Part shown: positions 59,285-64,000 of the stretch, piece by piece
How the letters are laid out: every line of letters starts with the position of its first letter
Position numbering within the stretch: the stretch's first letter is position 1
Assembly (NCBI GenBank): GCA_965261925.1
Contig: OZ253486.1
Coordinates: 372,001 to 436,000, forward strand
DNA length: 64,000 nucleotides
Origin: Bin87 sp965261925
Lineage (GTDB): Bacteria; Chloroflexota; Dehalococcoidia; Lucifugimonadales; UBA3495
Direction of reading: 5' to 3'
Program-made: the position numbers and the translations under genes
Notes under the pieces: model-generated
The model's input: the letters and a program-made list of their open reading frames with translations, nothing else
The model's database searches: none
Told to the model about the DNA's origin: nothing

Positions 59285-59751
59285 TTAGCGTCGGTCGAAC
59301 ATCGACTGTGCGGCGAGCAGTCTTCGTTCCTCTTCGGGCAGTTGAGCAAAGGCTCCGATTACAGTCTCAGCACGGGCGATGATGTTGACGGTTAGGGAAA
59401 TGTCGTTCGAGGCATTCGGGTTGTAATCGGCGCGATGGCGCCAGTCCTGCAGGTCGATGAAGGCGCGGGCGAAGTTGCGCCGGGTGGGGACAGTTGGTTC
59501 AGAACCGCCCGGAGATTGTTCTGCGCTCTGCCGTGGTCCAAGCGGCGGTAGACCCGTTCCCACGCATAGGAAGAAATACTGGATTGCGGTTGACCGGCGA
59601 TGAGTTCGGCGTTGGATGCCGCCAGGGTGTGGAACACGGCGTAGTACGCGGCGCTGATGGCGCGTCTCAGGTCGGCCTGCGAGGGCGGTGGAGTTGCCGT
59701 TGGCGGCATCAATTTGTAACAAGTGGCGATGAGCTCATGTGGGTCTATCAT
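59285..59751 (-). pseudogene. HEPN-like domain gene with a one-base frameshift
   Basis: Two overlapping frames together encode one protein of about 155 residues. The first, from ATG 59751, gives MIDPHELI, then a helical region ADLRRAISAAYYAVFHTLAAS typical of HEPN domains. It shifts at the run of four G (59486-59489; C on the coding strand) and the second frame continues RRNFARAFIDLQDW ... LPEEERRLLAAQSMFDRR to 59285. One missing C in the run restores LNQLSPTRRNFARA. Cause unknown: mutation, phase variation or sequencing error. HEPN proteins are often RNases or partners in toxin-antitoxin systems. Its start overlaps the stop of the upstream partner gene. Confidence 0.7.
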
Positions 59752-60080
59752 AGTGTGGGCGCGGGTGGAGTAGCTGCTGTGGAGTGCTGCCACCGGGAGG
59801 GATCATTGATATCGGTAAAGCCGACCAAGGTGCGTGCGGTGATGCCGGCATTGCTGATGGGCTCGTCGATTACCCTGAATAGGGTGTTCATCATGTGGCC
59901 GTCGAGCACCGGGTAGGGCGCGGTGTACAGGAGTTGCACGTAGATGTATTCCTCTTCCTGAGCGTTCAGCTGGATGCTGACGTCGGCATCCTGGAACCGG
60001 ACGGCGGGAGGGAAATGGCGATTGGCTCCGTCAATAACTATCTCCTTGACGGTTTCGAGATCCAGTTGTGTGATGGGCAT
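59748..60080 (-). CDS. Uncharacterised partner of the HEPN-like gene
   Basis: 110-residue soluble acidic protein, MPITQLDLETVKEIVIDG ... EEEYIYVQLLYTAPYP, of no family I can name. It ends with ATGA overlapping the HEPN-like start, so the two are translationally coupled. GAGG lies 8 bases before the ATG. The arrangement (small unknown gene followed by a HEPN-like gene, four-base overlap) is that of toxin-antitoxin or similar two-gene defence modules, but this partner has no nucleotidyltransferase motif (GSxAx(n)DxD). Confidence 0.65.
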   Translation of the reverse strand: MPITQLDLETVKEIVIDGANRHFPPAVRFQDADVSIQLNAQEEEYIYVQLLYTAPYPVLDGHMMNTLFRVIDEPISNAGITARTLVGFTDINDPSRWQHSTAATPPAPTL

Positions 60081-60292
60081 TTGGGGCCTCGCATTGTGAT
60101 GGTCTCGGTTTGATGCTATTGGGCGAATTGCCTATGGTCAATGTTCAGCAAAGTACCACGGCCGATAGAGGTCGGCTGGTTCGGGTTTAAACCTAGCTTT
60201 GCGAGATGATTTTGTTGGATGCAGGCGCGATCTTGGGACGTACAGGACGCGGCTACGTTGGAAACCCGACTGGCGTGCAATCGTGAATTGAC

Positions 60293-60598
60293 ATGACCCT
60301 GATAGCCCTGGCCGTCGCAATTGCCCCGCTCGTCTGGGCAACGGTGTGCATTGCGCAGTGGCGCAGCGGGCCATATCGTGAGCTGCTGGTCGGCGGCCTG
60401 GTGGTCAGTACCGCCGGACTATGGTTGTTGGTGACAGGCCCAGCGCTTCAGTCGGTCTTCTGGTTGTCTCCGATTGTGGATACCGCCGGGGCAATGATGG
60501 TCGCGGTTGGATGGTTCTGGATACCAGAAGGCGTGTTCATGGCCGTCGCGGGAGTCGTGATCCGGCTGACCGTCGGTCGGGCCGATTCGCAGCGTTAG
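60293..60598 (+). CDS. Small membrane protein
   Basis: 101-residue protein with three or four hydrophobic helices (ALAVAIAPLVWATVCIA; LLVGGLVVSTAGLWLLVTGPALQ; SPIVDTAGAMMVAVGWFWI; VFMAVAGVVI) and a basic tail. No recognised family and no clear ribosome-binding site. It stands alone between the HEPN-like pair and an LLM oxidoreductase. Confidence 0.5.
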   Translation: MTLIALAVAIAPLVWATVCIAQWRSGPYRELLVGGLVVSTAGLWLLVTGPALQSVFWLSPIVDTAGAMMVAVGWFWIPEGVFMAVAGVVIRLTVGRADSQR

Positions 60599-60786
60599 CG
60601 CGCCGCCCTAGACCGCGCGGCAAGCCACGGAGTCGGACTCAACAGCGAGCGACGCGGTCGACCTGGGTGTCAACACACCCCGGTCGGTGAACCAGGGTCA
60701 TTCGATTGTTGTCGTCAGGAACGATACGACGCGCCAGTTTAAGGACCAGAACCACCACTTACGGCAAGAGCCCATGCTATGGCGAC

Positions 60787-60813
60787 AGATTGCCACGCTG
60801 CGCTCGCAATGAC
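60787..60813. repeat. Half copy of the dispersed palindrome
   Basis: AGATTGCCACGCTGCGCTCGCAATGAC matches the right end of copies A (31772) and B (38512). The left half is missing. Confidence 0.8.
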
Positions 60814-60852
60814 ATTTGGGAAAATCGAATAACCCCGGTCCGTGAACGGCCG

Positions 60853-61917
60853 TTACCAGGACTTCAGGACGGGCAGCACCTCTTTGGCGAAGAGCTTCAG
60901 GCTTCTTTCCGCGACATCAAGCGGGGTGCCGCCGAAGCGGAACGAGACGTTCAACTCGAAATCGCCCAGCAGGGCGCGGCGATCTTCGAGCCCGCGCAGG
61001 ATCTTGTCGGGCGTACCCCAGCTGGCCGCCTTCATGAAGCCCTCGACCGCTCCCTCGAGACCGGCGGAACGGGCGATTTCGGCCTTCTGCTGGTAGGCGT
61101 CGTAACCCTTCACGGACCGGAAGTGATCTCCAAGGAATTCGTAGTGGTAGAAATTACTCTCGACGAATTTCCCCTGATATTGTCGCGCTTCCTCTTCGCA
61201 CTGGTCCAAATCGGTGCCGCAGACGACGAATTCCGAGAGCATTAGCGCGGGCGGCTCGGTGCCGTGAAATTCGCGGTGCAGGGCTCGGCCGCGCTCGATC
61301 CCGGGCATTCGCATTTCCCAGGGGCGGTCGGCGAACATGATGATGTGCGCGCCAAGTTTGGCAGCGGAGAGAACCGATTCGTCGCTGGCGGCGACAGCGT
61401 AGATGCGCCCGTCGAAGGAATGCTGGGGCCGGGGCCGGATTTCGGTCCGGGGCTGTTGGTAGTGCTTCCCGTTGCCCTCGATGAAGCCGGTCTTCAAGGC
61501 GTCGACGATCATGGGCGCGGCCTCGTCGAACCGCTCCCGAGACTCATCCATGCTGATGCCGAAGGCTTCGAACTCGCGCCGTGCCAGGCCTCGGCCGAAG
61601 CCCAGCCGCAGCCGGCCGTTGCTCAACAGGTCCAGAGTGGCGGCGTTTTCCGCAACGCGGAGCGGGTTGTGCCACGGGAGTATCACGGCCGCCGTCCCGA
61701 CGTCGATGTTGGGATGCCTGGCCGCAACGTGGGTCATGAGCTGGAGATTGTCCGGCACGAAGGAATAATCGTTGAAATGGTGCTCCGCCGACCAGAGGCA
61801 CTCGAAACCCTCGTCAGCCGCCATCTCAGCCAGACGCAGCTCTTCCTCCCACATCTGGCCGTCCGAGCCTTCATCCCAGCCGTAGCTGGAGAAGATCATC
61901 ATCATTCCGACATCCAT
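60853..61917 (-). CDS. LLM class flavin-dependent oxidoreductase
   Basis: 354-residue luciferase-like TIM-barrel enzyme with GFECLWSAEHHFNDYSF (the Glu-His-His strand), NPLRVAENAATLDLLSNGRLRLGFGRGLARREFEAFG and KVLPVLKSW-type C-terminus. ATG 61917 is preferred as start because AAGGAG lies 7 bases upstream; an ATG at 61962 would add 15 polar residues. It precedes an atypical SDR gene on the same strand (51 bases apart), both minus. This is the fourth LLM gene in the window. Confidence 0.9.
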   Translation of the reverse strand: MDVGMMMIFSSYGWDEGSDGQMWEEELRLAEMAADEGFECLWSAEHHFNDYSFVPDNLQLMTHVAARHPNIDVGTAAVILPWHNPLRVAENAATLDLLSNGRLRLGFGRGLARREFEAFGISMDESRERFDEAAPMIVDALKTGFIEGNGKHYQQPRTEIRPRPQHSFDGRIYAVAASDESVLSAAKLGAHIIMFADRPWEMRMPGIERGRALHREFHGTEPPALMLSEFVVCGTDLDQCEEEARQYQGKFVESNFYHYEFLGDHFRSVKGYDAYQQKAEIARSAGLEGAVEGFMKAASWGTPDKILRGLEDRRALLGDFELNVSFRFGGTPLDVAERSLKLFAKEVLPVLKSW

Positions 61918-61968
61918 CCGATTACTCCTTGCGGTTGGTCCAGGCGCGGTGTGCTCGCTCAAACGGCT

Positions 61969-62811
61969 CTAGAAAGCCGGCTTGACGGGAAACGGGGTCA
62001 GCTGGAGTTCGTGGGTCCAGCAGGACTTGTCCTGGGTGTACAGGTAGTAGAAGGCCTCCGCGATCTTGACGGGGTTGATCAGCAGGTCCGGGTTCTCCTG
62101 CGCGCGCGGGGTGGCGCGGGTGCCCGGGGAGTCGATGGTGCCGTCGATGATGACGTTGGCGACGTGCACGCCGTGCTCGGAGTATTCCTCCGTCAACACC
62201 TGCGCCAGCGTTCGCATCATCACCCGGGGATAGTAGAGCGACTGGCCGGTGTACCGCTTCCGGCCCCGCAACGACGACGGGTTGTTGGAGATGAGGATGG
62301 TGCCCTCGCCGCGCTCCCGCATGGCGGGCAAGACTTCCTTGGCGACGAGGAAAGGCCCGCTGCTGGAGATGTGCTGCGCGGTCTCGAATACCTCGATGGG
62401 GGTGTTCTCCAGCAGTTCCATTTCGGGCGGAAGGTCGCGACCGTCGATGTAACCGGCGTTGTAGACTAGGACGTCGGGGTCGCCGGCCTCTTCCCGGATC
62501 TGCGCGAAGGCGTCAGAGATGGATTCGGGCAGCGACAGGTCAAGCTCCACGATTGTGCTGTCTCCGCCCTGCTCGTTGATGGCAGCTTGCAGCGGCGCCG
62601 CGTTGGAAGCATTACGGGTGGTCAGCACTGTCAGGAATCCTTCCTGGGCGAATTTCTGGGCAACGGCGCCGCCGACTCCCCAGCGCACGCCGACGGGCAA
62701 TTCGCTGTCATCGAGCTCGCCGCCGTGGACCAGTTGGGTGTTGCGGCCATCAGACTGCCACTTGGATGTCGCGCCGATGACGACGGCGACCGGTTTTCGA
62801 TTTGCGTTCAT
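61969..62811 (-). CDS. Divergent SDR family protein with an insertion in the cofactor loop
   Basis: 280-residue SDR-like protein. Where SDRs have TGxxxGxG, this one reads GATSKWQSDGRNTQ followed by LVHGGELDDSELPVGVRWGVGGAVA, so about 25 residues interrupt the glycine-rich loop. The downstream NAG motif (YNAGYIDG) is normal. The catalytic Tyr-x3-Lys is not clear: the aligned region is SLYYPRVMMRTLAQVL, with Arg where Lys is expected. Function unknown. ATG 62811 is preferred as start, with AGGA 9 bases upstream; an ATG at 62847 would add 12 residues. Confidence 0.85.
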   Translation of the reverse strand: MNANRKPVAVVIGATSKWQSDGRNTQLVHGGELDDSELPVGVRWGVGGAVAQKFAQEGFLTVLTTRNASNAAPLQAAINEQGGDSTIVELDLSLPESISDAFAQIREEAGDPDVLVYNAGYIDGRDLPPEMELLENTPIEVFETAQHISSSGPFLVAKEVLPAMRERGEGTILISNNPSSLRGRKRYTGQSLYYPRVMMRTLAQVLTEEYSEHGVHVANVIIDGTIDSPGTRATPRAQENPDLLINPVKIAEAFYYLYTQDKSCWTHELQLTPFPVKPAF

Positions 62812-63077
62812 GTCGTATTCCTTTCGTACTGATGTGGACTGCTTCACCTGGCAGGCATGTGGATCTCCGATGAGCAGCCGTCCGATGTCGGGAGCGGCCG
62901 CGCCGATACAACGAGGCGGCGGATCGTAGGATCCGTACCGGGGTTACTGTACTACAAACTTTCGGGGCAACGGTAATTTTGGAGAAGGGTGGAGCGCCGG
63001 CGGCTCGGCACGGTGTTGCGCTGCCCCAAGATCGGCCTAGAATGTTGCATCCGAAGCATACCGGAAGGAGCGTTGTG
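62812..63077. other. Divergent intergenic region
   Basis: 266 bases between a minus-strand SDR gene and the plus-strand hydroxyacid dehydrogenase gene. No clear promoter or hairpin can be assigned. Confidence 0.4.
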
Positions 63078-64000
63078 ATGGCATTCAAGCTCGTTATCTG
63101 CCCACCCAACTACCAGGAGCACTGGCCGCAGAGGCTCCAGGAGGAAATTCCGGACATCGACGTTCACCTGTGCCCGACGGTGGGCGAGGCGATGGAGGTC
63201 ATTGGCGACGCGGACGCCGCCTTCGGCGACATCGTGCCCGAGTTGCTGGAACGGGCGGACAACCTGAAGTGGATAGCCTGTCCGCAGGCCGGACCGCGCG
63301 CCGGCTATTACCACGATTCGTTGATCGCCAGCGACATCGTGGTTACCAACACGCGGGAGATTTACAACGACCACATCAGCGCCCACATCATGTCCCTGCT
63401 GCTGGCCTTTGCCCGAGGGTTGCAGGTGTATATCCCCCAGCAGGTTGCAGGCATCTGGCAGCAGGGATACCCGACCATCTACCTGCCGGAAGCCACCGTC
63501 GCAATCGTGGGCGTCGGCGGCATCGGCGGCGAAACCGCCCGGCTGTGCTCCGAGTTCGGGATGACCGTGCTTGGGGTAGATCCCCGGCTGTCGGCGCCGT
63601 CCGCCGGCGTTGCGGAGCTACACCGCCCGGATGACCTGCTGGAAGTGCTGCCCCGGGCCGACTTCGTGATCGCAACCGTGCCGGAGACGCCGGAAACACA
63701 GGGCATGTTCGGGTCGGCGCAGTTTCAGGCGATGAAGAACACCGGGTTCTTCATCAACATCGGGCGCGGGGCCACGACGATTTTGGACGACCTGGTGGAG
63801 GCGTTGCGGGCGGGGGAGCTTGCCGGAGCCGGCCTGGATGTCTTCCAGGTTGAACCGCTCCCGGCGGGGCACCCTCTGTGGAGCATGCCTGGCGTGCTCA
63901 TAACACCGCACGTGGCGGGCAACGGCCCCTACCTGGACGACCGGCGCACCGAGCTGTTCATCGACAACTGCAAACGCTTCAACGAGGGAAGGGAACTGCT
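63078..64000 (+). CDS. D-2-hydroxyacid dehydrogenase family protein (3' end outside window)
   Basis: NAD-dependent dehydrogenase of the D-2-hydroxyacid dehydrogenase family, 307 codons within the window and open at the right edge, so the C-terminus is missing. The N-terminal half has DIVPELLERADNLKWIACPQAG. The Rossmann motif is VAIVGVGGIGGETARLC, followed by the catalytic-Arg segment FINIGRGATTILDDLVEAL, Glu in GLDVFQVEPLP, and the catalytic His in ITPHVAGNGP. The fold is complete to beyond the His. The start is ATG 63078 with GGAAGGAG 6 bases upstream. It oxidises a short 2-hydroxyacid or reduces an oxo acid; the substrate is unknown. Confidence 0.93.
   Translation, partial: MAFKLVICPPNYQEHWPQRLQEEIPDIDVHLCPTVGEAMEVIGDADAAFGDIVPELLERADNLKWIACPQAGPRAGYYHDSLIASDIVVTNTREIYNDHISAHIMSLLLAFARGLQVYIPQQVAGIWQQGYPTIYLPEATVAIVGVGGIGGETARLCSEFGMTVLGVDPRLSAPSAGVAELHRPDDLLEVLPRADFVIATVPETPETQGMFGSAQFQAMKNTGFFINIGRGATTILDDLVEALRAGELAGAGLDVFQVEPLPAGHPLWSMPGVLITPHVAGNGPYLDDRRTELFIDNCKRFNEGREL

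Noticed and set aside
59480..59495. Programmed frameshifting at the homopolymer in the HEPN-like gene
   Set aside because: A run of only four identical bases is a weak slippery site and there is no obvious downstream structure; mutation or sequencing error is simpler.
61264..62469. 401-residue plus-strand frame opposite LLM and SDR genes
   Set aside because: Crosses two real minus-strand genes and has no similarity of its own.
1..64000. CRISPR arrays, rRNA genes, prophage or conjugation genes
   Set aside because: No regularly spaced repeats, no rRNA-like stretches, no integrase, capsid or relaxase frames were found.

Overview
The window is 64 kb of GC-rich bacterial chromosome. Four luciferase-like (LLM class) flavin oxidoreductases, many dehydrogenases and alpha/beta hydrolases, Uma2-type nucleases, a DUF1800/DUF1501 pair and DUF885 and DUF255 proteins together resemble the uncultured Chloroflexota (Dehalococcoidia / SAR202-like) lineages. 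That placement is inferred from gene content, not tested. There is no prophage, plasmid origin, CRISPR array or rRNA operon. The only intact mobile element is one ISAs1-type insertion sequence.

Layout. 1-8.2 kb: the end of a peptide-type ABC permease, a PQQ-like propeller protein, then a minus-strand block with two LLM oxidoreductases, a hydrolase, two Uma2 nucleases and an Mrr-type restriction endonuclease. 8.3-13.1 kb: serA, a vapBC-like toxin-antitoxin pair, a ketopantoate-reductase-like enzyme, an unknown protein and an alpha-carbonic anhydrase. 13.1-18.7 kb: the translation core, with tRNA-Gly (inverted), tRNA-Thr, tRNA-Tyr, tRNA-Thr, tuf, rpmG, secE, nusG, rplK, rplA, an L10-type leader with attenuator, rplJ and rplL. 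rpoB and rpoC do not follow. Instead a 1233-bp IS with 18-bp perfect ends and a 10-bp target duplication sits inside a 14-bp-arm palindrome just after rplL.

20-50 kb: accessory catabolic genes. These are SDRs (some lacking the usual catalytic residues), EthD, DUF885, an isochorismatase-fold hydrolase, a TPP enzyme, a DEAD-box helicase, a beta-helix protein, a LigB-type dioxygenase, a rhodanese, a LUD protein, a PEP-mutase-family enzyme, a GMC oxidoreductase, a CYTH protein, a Gfo/Idh/MocA enzyme, a maleate-isomerase-like enzyme, a VOC protein, a lactonase-type propeller, an Asp-box propeller and two MFS transporters. 50-64 kb: a DUF1800-DUF1501-NHL operon, an MqnA-like protein, dienelactone hydrolase, small membrane and zinc-ribbon-like ORFs, a DUF255 protein, a frameshifted HEPN-like gene with its partner, another LLM oxidoreductase, an odd SDR and a 3'-truncated 2-hydroxyacid dehydrogenase.

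The most striking observation is at 36702-37229 (minus strand). It is an OsmC-family gene whose reading frame is interrupted by a single in-frame UGA exactly where the family has its peroxidatic cysteine. The second conserved cysteine is kept. A perfect 7-bp hairpin with a GGUAC loop lies about 20 nt after the UGA. This is what a selenocysteine-containing OsmC-like protein with a bacterial SECIS element would look like.
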